From: RI-153 sp963721725
GTDB lineage: Bacteria; Chloroflexota; Anaerolineae; Caldilineales; Caldilineaceae
Direction of reading: 5' to 3'
DNA: 64,000 bases
Assembly: GCA_963721725.1 (NCBI GenBank)
Contig: CAVRLX010000032.1
Coordinates: 1 to 64,000, forward strand
Part shown: piece after piece, positions 45,265-54,926 of the stretch
Layout of the letters: every line of letters starts with the position of its first letter
Position numbering within the stretch: the stretch's first letter is position 1
Translations under genes and position numbers: made by a program
The notes under the pieces: generated by a model
Told to the model about the DNA's origin: nothing
What the model saw: the letters and a program-made list of their open reading frames with translations, nothing else
The model's database searches: none

Positions 45265-45645
45265 CTATCGTGTGTACGGCTGCAGTACCCTAATTCCCGG
45301 CACAACGCGGTAATGCTTCGTGTTGAACGTACACAGCTCTGCCGACAGACCTATCGCACACGCGGCAATAAGTGCATCGATTAGCCCCAACTTGTGAGAA
45401 AGATGATAGGCCGTAAAGTCAGCCAGCGCACGCACACAGTCTGCCTGAGAGGGCCAGACCACGGGTAGAGGCGCAACTAACTTCAATACACGACGAACTT
45501 GCTGCGTGTTTTGCGCATCCTGGACTAACTCCATAATAACAAAACCAGGAACTGACGGTAGCTCTGCCAACGAAGCAAACCATTCTACCGCAGGCATATG
45601 CCTCCGCTGAATGTCGATAAGTATATCAGTGTCAAGCACGTACAC
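45265..45645 (-). CDS. PIN domain toxin (VapC-like)
   Basis: This is a 126-residue PIN nuclease with Asp5 (MYVLDTDILIDIQ), Glu39 (VIMELVQ), Asp (LGLIDALIAACA) and a C-terminal TFNTKHYRVVPGI strand typical of VapC. It probably cleaves tRNA or another RNA when its antitoxin is lost. The antitoxin gene ends three bases upstream, forming a standard antitoxin-toxin pair. It lies between ilvD and cimA and seems unrelated to their function. Confidence 0.85.
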   Translation of the reverse strand: MYVLDTDILIDIQRRHMPAVEWFASLAELPSVPGFVIMELVQDAQNTQQVRRVLKLVAPLPVVWPSQADCVRALADFTAYHLSHKLGLIDALIAACAIGLSAELCTFNTKHYRVVPGIRVLQPYTR

Positions 45646-45648
45646 TAC

Positions 45649-45909
45649 TTACTCCTGTGATCGCTGCTCCGCCTGTAAACGAAGTCTTCGTGCGTGGGCT
45701 TGGCTGTCGTTAATTTCTACTCGCAATCCAAGTAGACCTTCGCTTTGCCAGTAGCTTACCAATGCTGCCCCCGTGGTTGGCATGGGCTGTGCGGGTCGTG
45801 CCGTGGCTAGAAGGCGAATTGCATATTCATTTAAAGGGAGTCCAGCCCGATCTGCCTCGTTACGTAGCTCTTGTTCTAGTTCTTGAGATAACTCTAGGGT
45901 CAGTGTCAC
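45649..45909 (-). CDS. VapB-like antitoxin
   Basis: This is a small 86-residue protein whose N-terminus MTLTLELSQELEQELRNEADRAG and LPLNEYAIRLL form a ribbon-helix-helix-like DNA-binding unit, with a basic/acidic C-terminal tail that would bind the PIN toxin. It is placed directly before the VapC-like gene, the usual order. Autoregulation at its own promoter is expected. No operator was identified. Confidence 0.7.
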   Translation of the reverse strand: MTLTLELSQELEQELRNEADRAGLPLNEYAIRLLATARPAQPMPTTGAALVSYWQSEGLLGLRVEINDSQAHARRLRLQAEQRSQE

Positions 45910-46009
45910 TATTTAACTCCTCATGCTCGTATCACGCTACTACAAAGGTATGAGTCTCTTGTTGAATAGACTCAGCAACACCACAAAGTAATAGTTTCTG
46001 CTCTTTGAA

Positions 46010-46131
46010 AAATGGCGTTGTGTGCTGCTGCGGAGTGTATACAGGTGCGACGCACTCGCCATACAAGCTTTTCATAACCAATCTGCCCTTGGCGAGTGCG
46101 TCGCACCCTACCTAGACCTGCATAGATAAAA
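46010..46131 (-). repeat. Dispersed palindromic element, copy B
   Basis: Perfect 17-bp arms GGTGCGACGCACTCGCC (46044-46060) and GGCGAGTGCGTCGCACC (46091-46107) flank a 30-base spacer. Sequence outside the arms also matches copy A (18961-19075) in reverse orientation, so the conserved unit is about 120 bases. It lies just before the cimA stop codon side, between cimA and the TA pair. Confidence 0.85.
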
Positions 46132-46136
46132 GCTAG

Positions 46137-47793
46137 CTACACAGCCACTGGCTTTTTCTCTGGCACAGGTTGCTCTGCCCCATTCACGCCGCCGTCATAC
46201 GAACTCTCCTTATCGTACAACAGAAAGTACTCCACGGAATCGGCCAGGGCGTGCCAGCTTGCCTCGATGATGTTGCTGCTTGCGCCCACAGTGCTCCAGA
46301 TGCGTTCGCCGTCGGTGCTGTCGATGAGCACACGCACCCGTGCGGCGGTGGCGCTGCCGCTATCGAGAATACGCACTTTGTAATCCTTCAACCCCATTTT
46401 GTGGATGCTGGGATAGACGCGCTGCAAGGCTTTGCGCAGCGCGCCATCCAGCGCGTTGACCGGGCCATTGCCGTCGGCCACTTCGTGATAGATTTGGGCG
46501 CCGATGCGGACCTTCACCGTGGCTTCAGAGAACATGCCGCGGCGCTCGCGGTGTTCCACGGTGGCGGTAAAGTCGATGAGGTCGAAGGGCGGCAAATAGC
46601 TGGGGCGGCTGCGACGCAACATTAATTCGACGCTGGCCTCGGCGCTTTCAAAGGCAAAGCCGGCATTTTCCATCTCTTTAATACGTTCCAATACCTTGCG
46701 CTCTTCTTCACGCGTCATGCCTTCCAGCCCAAACTCGCGCCGCTTGACCGCAATGTTATCTTTGCCGCTTAACTCGCTGACCAGCACACGGGTCTGGTTG
46801 CCCACAGCGTCCGGGTCAATGTGCTGATAGGTCATCACGTTTTTGACCACAGCATTGACGTGTGTGCCGCCCTTGTGGGCAAAGGCGCTCATGCCCACAA
46901 AAGGCTGATGCGTTTCGGGGCTGAGATTTGCCAACTCACTCACATAATGGCTCAGGTCACTCAACCCTTGCAACCCTTTGGCAGAGACCAGATCATAGCC
47001 CATCTTGAGTTGTAGATCGGCGATGATGCTGACCAGATTAGCGTTGCCACAGCGTTCGCCATAGCCGTTAATCGTCCCCTGCACATGGGTGCAGCCACTG
47101 CGCACGGCCTGAAGCGAGTTCGCCACGCCGGTGTCGCTGTCGTTGTGGGCGTGGATGCCCAGCGTAATGGCAAGTTGCGAGTTACGAATTGCAATCTGCA
47201 GATCGGACTTCCTCCACGATCTCGCTAATCTCCCAGGGCAGGCTGCCGCCATTGGTATCGCACAGCACCACAGCGTTCGCGCCGCCGATAACCGCTGATT
47301 TTATCGTCGCCAGTGCGTATTCCGGATTGGCGCGGTAGCCATCGAAAAAGTGCTCGGCGTCGTAGATGACTTCTTTGCCCTGGCTTTTGAGATAGCGCAC
47401 CGAATCGCCGATCATGCGCAGATTCTCTTCTTCACTGGTGCGCAGCACTTCGCGGACGTGCATATCCCAGCTTTTGCCAAAGATGGTCACCACCGGGGTG
47501 TTGGCCTCGATCAGCAATTGAATCTGGGCATCGTCAGCCGGGTCCGTCTCCACGCGACAGGTGGAGCCAAAGGCGGCAATTTTGGCATGTTTCAGCTTCA
47601 GTTCCGTCTGCGCCCGCTCGAAAAACTCCATATCCTTGGGATTGGAACCGGGCCAGCCACCCTCAATATAGTCCACGCCGAACTCGTCCAGGCGGGCGGC
47701 AATGCGTAATTTATCGTCACAGCTAAATGAAACACCCTCGCCCTGCGTGCCGTCGCGCAGTGTGGTGTCGTAAAGTTCGAAGGTTGATGTCAC
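46137..47793 (-). CDS. cimA: Citramalate synthase (frame break at a repeat insertion)
   Basis: CimA condenses pyruvate with acetyl-CoA to citramalate, starting isoleucine synthesis without threonine. LYDTTLRDGTQGEGVSFS, VLCDTNGG, GIHAHNDSDTG and HTVxCS-like HVQGTINGYGERCGN are typical of the CimA/homocitrate synthase family, and the C-terminal regulatory LeuA dimer domain is present. The frame is lost at EEVRS; one base change restores it into DLQIAIRNSQLAITLGIHAHND. About 13 residues of that stretch come from a repeat insertion. Start GTG at 47793 has AGGAG upstream. Homocitrate or isopropylmalate synthase are less likely. Confidence 0.85.
47163..47212. repeat. Word repeat inside cimA
   Basis: Words of the GCAAGTTGCGAGTTACGAAT type, related to blocks in mfd, are translated as IAIRNSQLA in a loop before GIHAHND. 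The reading frame is also broken at this point. Confidence 0.75.
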
Positions 47794-47807
47794 GTTAAAC
47801 TCCTGGG

Positions 47808-47906
47808 TAAGGAGTAAGGAGTAAGAAGTAAGGTTTGATTAACGTATCAGATACTATTTTAGCTCTCATTTTGTTAATTCTATTTACTCATTACTCATTA
47901 CTCATT
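47808..47906. repeat. Word-repeat pair between HAD and cimA genes
   Basis: GTAAGGA copies (47811-47835) face TTACTCA copies (47880-47905) across about 45 bases of unique DNA. The arms can pair imperfectly, mostly with G-U pairs. The block separates the HAD gene from cimA. Confidence 0.7.
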
Positions 47907-47907
47907 T

Positions 47908-48681
47908 TTACAATCTTTCCACCAATTCCGCGAAACTCTCGAAGATCTGATCCGGCCAGATGCCGCGGCCCAGATCTTCACGACGGAATTTACCAGTTTT
48001 GACCAGCCACCCTTTGGCCCCCAAGCGCTGCGCGCCGCGCACATCCGCCTCAATGTCATCGCCCACCACTGCCACACGATGCGAGGGAAGTTCCATGTCG
48101 TGTAGCACCAGGTTGAAATAGGCACTGCTAGGCTTGCCCACCACAATCGCTCCCACATCGGCGGCGTATTCCAGGGCTTGCACAAATGGGCCGGCATCCA
48201 TGAAGAGGCCGTCCTCGGTGCGCCAAGATCGCCGTTTGTGCAGCGCCACCAGTTGCGCGCCGTTGAGCAGCGCACGGAACGCTGTGTTCAACCGGGGAAA
48301 GGTAAAACCTGCCCCCAGATCCCCCACCACCACAAACTGTGGATTCTGTTCGTCCACATCCAGCCCGGCGAACTCCTGTTGGGCGTCGGGCATGAGTAAT
48401 GGATAGTAGGTCTCGGCTTTTTGGCTGCTCAGATATTGGGCGGCCACATAGGTTGCATTGAAAAGCTGGTCAATCTCCACCGCAAATCCCATCTGCTGCA
48501 AGCGCTCCGCTAATGTGAAGCGACAGTAGATGGTAGAGTTGGTCATAAACCGGTGTGGAATGGACCGGGCGCGCAGCGTTTGAACCGCTTCAAGCGCGCC
48601 CGGAATCACCTCGCTGCCACGAGTGAGCACACCGTCAATGTCGATCATGAGACCGTCGACGGCGGAAAGTAGGTCAGACAC
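47908..48681 (-). CDS. HAD-IIA family phosphatase (NagD/TIGR01458-like)
   Basis: This is a 257-residue HAD phosphatase of subfamily IIA, with DIDGVLTRG (nucleophile Asp15), MTNSTIYCR (motif II), GKPSSAYF (motif III Lys) and VGDDIEADVRGAQ (motif IV). It probably removes phosphate from a small metabolite; sugar or nucleotide phosphates and pyridoxal phosphate are typical for relatives. It is single, between ppc and cimA, with hairpins on both sides. The substrate cannot be read from sequence. Confidence 0.85.
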   Translation of the reverse strand: MSDLLSAVDGLMIDIDGVLTRGSEVIPGALEAVQTLRARSIPHRFMTNSTIYCRFTLAERLQQMGFAVEIDQLFNATYVAAQYLSSQKAETYYPLLMPDAQQEFAGLDVDEQNPQFVVVGDLGAGFTFPRLNTAFRALLNGAQLVALHKRRSWRTEDGLFMDAGPFVQALEYAADVGAIVVGKPSSAYFNLVLHDMELPSHRVAVVGDDIEADVRGAQRLGAKGWLVKTGKFRREDLGRGIWPDQIFESFAELVERL

Positions 48682-48708
48682 AGACGTGTCCTTTCTGGGA
48701 GGATCGTT

Positions 48709-48777
48709 ATTGGATATTGGGTATTAGATATGAAGCGCACATCGTGACTCTTCAATATCTAATACCCAATATCCAAT
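48709..48777. terminator. 22-bp word-repeat hairpin after ppc
   Basis: ATTGGATATTGGGTATTAGA and its complement form an almost perfect stem immediately after the ppc stop codon. T runs lie on both sides. The ATTGGATATTGGGTATT words are of the same style as the other repeat hairpins. Confidence 0.8.
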
Positions 48778-48779
48778 TT

Positions 48780-51572
48780 TTATCCCGTGTTTTGCAGCCC
48801 TGCCGCCACGCCATTGACCGAAAGCAAAATCGCTTGACGCATTTCTGCTTCCAACTCAGGATGGTGGCGTAGACGGTGGAGCAGCGCCACCTGAATGTAG
48901 TTAAGCGGGTCCACGTAGGGGTTGCGCAGGGTAATACTGCGCTGGAGCCACGCTTCGTTGTCCAAAATTTCGGCCTGACCCGTAATCGCCAATACGACGG
49001 CTTCTGTGCGCCCGAATTCGGCTTGCACCTCGGCAAAGATCGTTTCGCGCACGCTGGCATCGGTTAACCCGGCATAGAGCGTGGCGATGCCCATGTCGGC
49101 CCGGCGCAGGCTAAATTGGGCACGGTCGATCACCGTCGTGAAAAAGGGCCATTCCCGATAAAGTCGGCGCAGCGTTTCCAATCGTTCGTCGCCCGTCTTC
49201 CTCTATCCACGATCCCAGCCCCGTGCCCAGGCCATACCATCCCGGTAGGTTAACACGCGATCGGGTCCAGGCAAAAACCCAGGGAATGGCACGCAGATCG
49301 CTCACGCCCAAGGTCTGTTTACGCTTGGCCGGGCGCGATCCAATGTTGAGCTGGTTGATCTGGTTAATCGGCGTGGCTTCGTTAAAGTAGCGCAGGAAAT
49401 CCGGGTGCGCAATCAGCGCCCGGTATTTAGCCTCGGCGCGGGCGCTGGTCTCTTCGAGGATCTTGCCCCATTCTGCCTCGCGCTGAACCTGCGGACGATT
49501 GCCGCTGGTCAGCAACACCGCGTTGACAAGCTGCTCCAAATGGCGATGGCCTACCTCTGGGTTGGCATAGCGACTGGAGATCACTTCTCCCTGCTCCGTG
49601 ACTTTGATGCGCCCGCGCACGGATTCCGGCGGCTGCGCCAAAATGGCACGGTTCGCCGGTCCACCGCCGCGGCCAATCGAGCCGCCGCGACCATGAAAGA
49701 GCGTCAACCGCACTTTGTGTTCGTCACAGGTCTGGGCCAGCGCCCGTTGCGCCTGATAGAGCATCCAGTTGGCACGCAGATAGCCGCCATCTTTATTAGA
49801 ATCGCTATAGCCGATCATGATCTGCTGTTGGCGACCGCGCTGGGCCAGATGCTCTTGATAAATGGGCGTTTGGAACAACTGGCGCATGATCTGCGGCGCA
49901 TTTTGCAGATCTTCAATCGTCTCGAAAAGCGGAACCACGTCGATCTGCCCAAACAGGCCAGCATCCTTTGCCAGCAGCAGCACCTCTAGCATGTTGCTCA
50001 CCGAGGTAGTCATGCTAATAATATACGTCTGCACTGATCGGGGACCGACATAAGTATGGGCCTCGCGGATCAGCCGGAAAAGGCCGATGATCTCGTTGGT
50101 TGCCTCGCTAAAATCAAAGGCGCGCCGTGAGCGGGCGCGGGCTGGCGATCTCCTCGGCCAGCAGTTCGATCTTGTCGGCTTCGGACATGGACGGATAGTT
50201 GAAATTTGGAGAGCGCAAGCGGTAATAGCGCTCCAAAATTTCGGTTGTGGTCTCGCGGTGGCGCTCCGAATGCTGGCGAATATCCAGCGTGGCAAGATGA
50301 AAGCCAAAAATTTTGGATTGCCGCACCAAATTGGCAAAGCGCCCATCGGCCAGCCGTGCGCCGTTGTTTTGGCGCAAGCTCTCCTGAATCAGCGTGAGAT
50401 CTCGCACGAATTCATCGGCACTGGCATAGGCCCGCTGGTTGGGGACCTGTTTGCCCCAGGGCTGTTCATTTTGGGCCACAGTTGCCATCAAGCGCCGATA
50501 GATCAAAATCGTCTTTTGGCGATATGGCTCCAGACTAAAGCGTTCTAATACATCCATTTCGTCGGCGGGAACGTGTGCGAAATCCTGGCGCAAACTCTCC
50601 AAGAATTCTTCGGAAAATGTCATACGCGTGCGTGCCATGCTCAGGTGACCGTAGAGATTTTCCACGGCTTCCCCATAGAGTTTAAGCACACGGTTTTTTT
50701 GCTCGCGCAGCGTAGACTCAGTAATCTCTAGCGTAACAAAGGGATTGCCGTCACGGTCGCCGCCCATCCACGAGCCATAGCGCAAAAAAGTGGGAATGGC
50801 GAAATCTTCGCCGGGGTAATTTTCGCGTAGCGTGGCTTCTCAGCTCGGCGTAGATCTGTGGCACTAGATTGAAGAGCGTGGTTTCAAAATAGTATAACCC
50901 CTGGCGCACTTCATCCAAGACCGTCGGGCGGCGCTCGCGGGTTTCGTCGCTCTGCCATAGCGCCACAATAATCTCGCGGATGCGTTCGGTGATCTCGGCT
51001 TCTTCGGCAGGCAGCAGGTGGCGCATGTCCAGGGTATAGAGGTGCGCGGCAATGGCCTTGAGCTTGAGCAGGATGGTGCGCCGTTTGGACTCGGTGGGGT
51101 GGGCCGTAAAAACGGGCATGATCAGCAGATCCGCCAGTAGATCGCGCACATCGGCGGCGGTGCAGCCCTCGTCTTTCAGCGTGCGGATGGCTGCACCCAC
51201 GGTCTCGCGGATGGGGAGTCCTTCGCTCTGGGCGCGCCCCAGGCGGTCGCGCAGCACGCGCACGTGCTGCTGCTCTTCGGCCAGGTTGATCAACTGAAAG
51301 TAGGCCGTAAACGCTTTGAGTAAAGCCTGAGTACGATCCAGATCTTGCACCAACCGGTTCGCCATCTCGACGATCTGCGGCCCCGCCGCCGCATCGCCCC
51401 CCCGCTGTGCCTTGGACAGATTGCGGATCTCTTCTTCGAGATCAAAGATCGCCTGGCCTTCTTGCTCGATAATGGTTTCGCCCAGCAAATTGCCTAATGT
51501 ACGAATGGTCTGGCGCAGGCGGCTGTCATCGGCGGCTGCGGTGGAGCGTGCGGATGGAACTTCTTGGGTCAT
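48780..51572 (-). CDS. ppc: Phosphoenolpyruvate carboxylase (three frame breaks)
   Basis: PEP carboxylase adds bicarbonate to PEP to form oxaloacetate and refills the TCA cycle. The catalytic His segment FTAHPTESKRRT, the glycine loop MGGDRDGNPFVT, RGGSIGRGGGP, and the C-terminal end AAGLQNTG are all present, and the coding length is about 930 residues, normal for Ppc. Frames must be shifted near 50835 (IYAEL), 50130 (EEIASPRPL) and 49190 (WIEEDGR). Three breaks in such a conserved enzyme look more like indels than decay. The protein would be cytosolic and allosterically regulated. Confidence 0.9.
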
Positions 51573-51599
51573 GGTTTTTTCCGATGGGTAATAAACTCT

Positions 51600-51860
51600 T
51601 TAGGCCGCTTTGTGAACCTCTACATAGATACGCAGTGCAGGCGTTCATGCGCTGCTGACTCGACTTGGGCTTGAAACCACTTGATCAGATCTGTATCGAT
51701 TTGGACGGTAACCCGCTCTTTGGGCATTCGCACACCGCTCGTTGGAAAAATTCTGGGTGAGCGCTGGAATATCAGACGTGTCGATATCCTCATTTGCCAT
51801 CACATCTACACGATCCCAATCATTTAATACGTCTCTCATGGTTTTAATCTCAAAGCGCAT
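51600..51860 (-). pseudogene. BrnA-like/CopG antitoxin gene with frame breaks
   Basis: Starting at ATG 51860, MRFEIKTMRDVLNDWDRVDVM and NEDIDTSDIPALTQ match the N-terminus of the BrnA-type antitoxins. The frame then breaks, and KERVTVQIDTDLIKWFQAQ, the ribbon-helix-helix core, lies in another frame. The end (ALRIYVEVHKAA, stop at 51600) is in a third. At least two indels. The start overlaps the hicA end, so it is the third gene of the hicB-hicA locus, which is unusual. Confidence 0.65.
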
Positions 51861-52071
51861 CAATGAACTCATCAACCGTCAGGTTGGCGGAGCGGATCAG
51901 GCTTCTCAACGTGCCTCTCGCTACTTCTTTGTGATCAGGAATGGAAAGTGTGACAATTTCACCCTCTTTGGTCATGATGATGTGGGTACCTTTTTGACGC
52001 GCCACAGTCCATCCAAATGACTCAAAAACACGCACGACTCTTTGTCCGCTCAAAACTGGAAGCGAAGGCAT
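51850..52071 (-). CDS. hicA: HicA-type mRNA interferase toxin
   Basis: This 73-residue double-stranded RNA-binding-fold toxin has the core GTHIIMTKEGEIVTLSIPDH and catalytic His30. Sequence up to EVARGTLRSLIRSANLTVDEFI is typical of HicA/YcfA. It cleaves mRNA when free of HicB. The start overlaps the hicB stop (TAATG), so the gene pair is translationally coupled. A BrnA-like gene follows directly. Toxicity would need a functional hicB, whose start region here has an extra base. Confidence 0.88.
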   Translation of the reverse strand: MPSLPVLSGQRVVRVFESFGWTVARQKGTHIIMTKEGEIVTLSIPDHKEVARGTLRSLIRSANLTVDEFIDAL

Positions 52072-52278
52072 TATGCCACAACCTCTATCTGCTGCGTTTC
52101 AATGGTCAGTGGATAGCCTTTCTCTGCTCTGACCTCTAGACATAAGGCAATGGCGTCTTTTACATTGGCAATGGCCTCGCTCTTGGTATTCCCTTGACTC
52201 ACACAGCCAGGGATCGAAGGACACTCAGCAATCCAAACGCCATCTTCATCTCTATCAAACGTGACGGTAAATCTTCAT
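52071..52278 (-). CDS. hicB: HicB-type antitoxin (one extra base near the start)
   Basis: After the ATG at 52278 the reading frame soon reaches a stop, but removing one G near 52273 gives MKFTVTFDRDEDGVWIAECP and PSIPGCVSQGNTKSEAIANV, the HicB partial RNase H fold. The rest up to TQQIEVVA fits the family. It has the site AGAGGAG upstream of the ATG, supporting the start. It is a type II antitoxin that blocks HicA and probably represses the operon. The single-base problem is likely a sequencing artefact or a very recent mutation. Confidence 0.75.
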
Positions 52279-52345
52279 GGTGTTCTCCTCTGCGAAGATG
52301 TCTGTCACAACTGCTTAACGCACCACGCACTACAAGTTCTGACTC

Positions 52346-53434
52346 TTATCCCCGCAGCGCCTCCACCACCAGATTGCCCATGACCTGTGTGCCCACGGTC
52401 TCTGTGCCTGTGTGGGCGATGTCGCCGGTGCGCACGCCTTGGTTGAGGACACTATCCACGGCGCTTTCAATGGCAGCGGCTTCGGTCTCCAACCCCAAAC
52501 TATGGCGCAAGAGCATGGCACAACTCAGAATGGCCGCCAGTGGATTGGCAATGCCCTTGCCCGCAATATCCGGGGCGCTGCCGTGGATCGGCTCGTAGAG
52601 GCCCAATGGCAGATTGTGGCTGTTGATCACGTCGCCCAGGCTGGCCGAGGGCAACATGCCCATGGATCCCGCCAACATGGAGGCTTCGTCGGTGAGGATG
52701 TCGCCAAAGAGATTCTCGCTGACCACCACATCAAAATCAGCCGGGCGGCGGATCAGGTGCATCGCCATGGCGTCCACCAGCACATGCTCCACCTCTAGCT
52801 CCGGGTACTCTTTGAGCACATCCAGCGTCACCCGCCGCCACAGCCGCGAGGATGCCAGCACATTGGCCTTGTCCACACTGGTCAGCTTTTTGCTGCGTCC
52901 CATGGCTGCCTCGGCGGACAGGCGCACCACCCGCTCGATTTCCGGGCGCGTGTAGAGCATGGTGTCGTAGGCTTCCTGGCCTTCTTCACCCGCCTCTTTG
53001 CGTGGACCAAAGTACGCGCCGCCGGTGAGTTCGCGCACGACGAGCAGATCGACCCCTTGTAGCACCTCTTCTTTAATGGCGCTGGCGCTGATCAACTGCG
53101 GGTGCAACTTCACCGGGCGCAAATTGGCAAAAAGGTTGAGCGCTTTGCGAATACCCAGCAGCCCGCGTTCCGGGCGATCTGGTGCGTTGGGGTTGTCCCA
53201 TTTGGGGCCGCCCACTGCGCCCAACAATACGGCGTCGGCAGCTTTGCAGGCTTCGATGGTTTCATCGGGCAGGCTGGTGCCGCGTGCATCAATAGCGCAG
53301 CCGCCCATGAGTTGATGATCAAACGTGAAACTGTGTCCAAAGCGCTCGGCTACGGCGGAAAGTACTTTCTTGGCTTCGTCGGTCACTTCCGGGCCGATGC
53401 CATCACCGGCGAGGACCACAATGGTTGCATTCAA
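52346..53434 (-). CDS. leuB: 3-isopropylmalate dehydrogenase
   Basis: LeuB oxidises and decarboxylates 3-isopropylmalate in leucine synthesis and, with citramalate-derived beta-methylmalate, gives 2-oxobutyrate for isoleucine. The NAD-binding and catalytic residues are clear: LAGDGIGPEV at the start, RELTGGAYFGPR, Lys/Tyr around VDKANVLASS, and SENLFGDILTDEASML. The start is a TTG at 53434 (NATIVVLAGDG). The longer frame upstream is not family sequence. Length is 362 residues, as usual. It is isolated from leuC and leuD by TA-type genes. Confidence 0.92.
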   Translation of the reverse strand: MNATIVVLAGDGIGPEVTDEAKKVLSAVAERFGHSFTFDHQLMGGCAIDARGTSLPDETIEACKAADAVLLGAVGGPKWDNPNAPDRPERGLLGIRKALNLFANLRPVKLHPQLISASAIKEEVLQGVDLLVVRELTGGAYFGPRKEAGEEGQEAYDTMLYTRPEIERVVRLSAEAAMGRSKKLTSVDKANVLASSRLWRRVTLDVLKEYPELEVEHVLVDAMAMHLIRRPADFDVVVSENLFGDILTDEASMLAGSMGMLPSASLGDVINSHNLPLGLYEPIHGSAPDIAGKGIANPLAAILSCAMLLRHSLGLETEAAAIESAVDSVLNQGVRTGDIAHTGTETVGTQVMGNLVVEALRG

Positions 53435-53473
53435 GATACGATCTTCTTTCTCGTGAAATTGCTTCGTTGATGG

Positions 53474-53500
53474 GTAGTACGGACTGTCAGTCCGCACTAC
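53474..53500. repeat. Short palindrome before leuB
   Basis: GTAGTACGGACTGTCAGTCC and the complementary end CGCACTAC form a hairpin of about 11 pairs with one mismatch. It fills most of the gap between the dioxygenase gene and leuB. The end bases resemble the other gene-end word hairpins. Confidence 0.65.
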
Positions 53501-53502
53501 AA

Positions 53503-54346
53503 TTACTCTGTTCGCCCTGGCGCGGCCACCGTGCCGCCCACCAGCTCGACCACAGGCATACCGTCTTTTTCCACCCAGACGCCACACTCGCTGCCGCCTT
53601 CCGCGGCTTCAAAGATGACCTCGCTGCCATCCATGCGCAGCGCCGGATTGTAAAACTTCGCCACTTTTTCCGCTTCGCCCACAATGTAATGGCCGATGAG
53701 CGAGCGACGGAAGCGATCTTGGCTGGTGTTGGGAAAGCTGCCATGTACCAATCGTCCGTTAAAGAACAGCACATCGCCCGCTTTCATAAACACGGGCATT
53801 CGACGCCATGCCGTCGGGAATGGGCACGGTCACATCGGTGAAACTGGCGTTGGTATCGGCCTGGACCGTGCAAAGAATGGGCCATTCATGCGCTGCCGGG
53901 GACAATTTGCAAACAGCCATTTTCTTCGTCGCAATCGTCCAGCGCCAGCCATGCCGCCATGCACGTCCCCGGCTGCACCCGCAGATAAAGTTGGTCCTGA
54001 TGCAGTGCCTGGCCTCGTGCGCCCGGCGGTTTGAAATACAGCATGGTCTGCACGGCGTAGGGCTCGCGGCCCGAGCAGCGCCGTCAGCATGCGTTCAGCC
54101 GCGCATCGATCATCCAATCGCAGGCTAGCCTCGTCCCAGCGGTGCATGTGGATCATGCGCGGGTAGCGCTTGAGCGGATCGCTGCTGCCGATATCTACGC
54201 CTGCTGTGTCGCCGGGATAGCTGCCGCGTGCGCGCATCTCCATGTAGTGCTGGCGATAGAAAGGCGACCTCCTCGGCGGAAAAGAGGCCGTGCGCGACGG
54301 TGAAGCCTTCTTGCTGAAACTGTGTAATGGCTTGTGAATCGACCAT
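53503..54346 (-). CDS. Phytanoyl-CoA dioxygenase (PhyH) family protein (several frame breaks)
   Basis: This non-haem iron, 2-oxoglutarate-dependent oxygenase uses Fe ligands His/Asp in ALHQDQLYLRV and His in RLVHGSFPN. The N-terminal QEGFTVAHGLFSAEEVAF segment is typical. Frames change near 54260, 54075, 53900 and 53800, each fixable by one base. The joined protein would be about 280 residues. The family hydroxylates fatty acids, amino acids or natural products, and the substrate here is unknown. Four breaks leave open whether it is a pseudogene. Confidence 0.72.
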
Positions 54347-54376
54347 GCTTGGATGCTCCTTTGGGGTTTTTACGAG

Positions 54377-54607
54377 TTACCTGACAGCAGAAAATTCATA
54401 AACTGGCGTTTGAATTACACGCACAGGTTCATCTTTCCAGACAATGGTCTGGAGACGTTCAACCGTTTGCGGAGAGAAAAACTGCTCCCCAGTCTCTACA
54501 TTGACCCGTGCGGGGACATTTTCAACAATGAAAAATTTATCGTCCTTGAAGAGTGTATACGTAACGGTGGTTTCGATAACTCTTTCTTGCCAAATTTCCC
54601 TGGACAT
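54377..54607 (-). CDS. YgiT/MqsA-like antitoxin-type small protein
   Basis: This is a 76-residue protein with a short cysteine-poor core, WQERVIETTVTYTLFKDDKFF followed by VPARVNVETGEQFFSPQTVE. The latter segment (VxARVxxETGEQFF) is found in MqsA/YgiT-type proteins, here without the zinc-binding Cys pairs. Its start overlaps the DUF4258 toxin-like gene stop (TAATG), as in a toxin-antitoxin operon. Antitoxin function is therefore inferred from pairing and size. Confidence 0.65.
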   Translation of the reverse strand: MSREIWQERVIETTVTYTLFKDDKFFIVENVPARVNVETGEQFFSPQTVERLQTIVWKDEPVRVIQTPVYEFSAVR

Positions 54608-54918
54608 TATGATCTCCTAATCCGAAAATCAATCCACTCGGCAGGATCGGGTTCGTAGAGCGTGATAACTTTTAGTAGCGGTCTCGACGGATAGCTGCAC
54701 TGGATATGGAGTGGACGCCCCGCTCGGGTATAGCCAAAAATCAAGCAACTCGGCCCATATTTGTCTTCTGGATAGTCTTCGATGATGTCGCCGCTTTTGG
54801 TGGCCTCACGAATTTCATCAAGGCGAATGTGCCGCAGGATGGTTCTATCGACAGCATGTTTTGAAAGTTCGAATGTATCGTTGGTGAACTTTTCTCGGAT
54901 CTCGTCGATTATCGCCAC
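54607..54918 (-). CDS. DUF4258 (MqsR-like) toxin-type protein
   Basis: This 103-residue protein is of the DUF4258 type: SKHAVDRTILRHIRLDEIREAT, then GDIIEDYPEDKYGPSCLIFG and PLHIQCSYPSRPLLKVITLY. The family is related to RelE/MqsR-type interferases, so RNA cleavage is likely. It sits nine bases after the nucleotidyltransferase gene and overlaps the YgiT-like gene by one base. Predicted TA pair, though not confirmed. Confidence 0.75.
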   Translation of the reverse strand: MAIIDEIREKFTNDTFELSKHAVDRTILRHIRLDEIREATKSGDIIEDYPEDKYGPSCLIFGYTRAGRPLHIQCSYPSRPLLKVITLYEPDPAEWIDFRIRRS

Positions 54919-54926
54919 TTGAAGTG

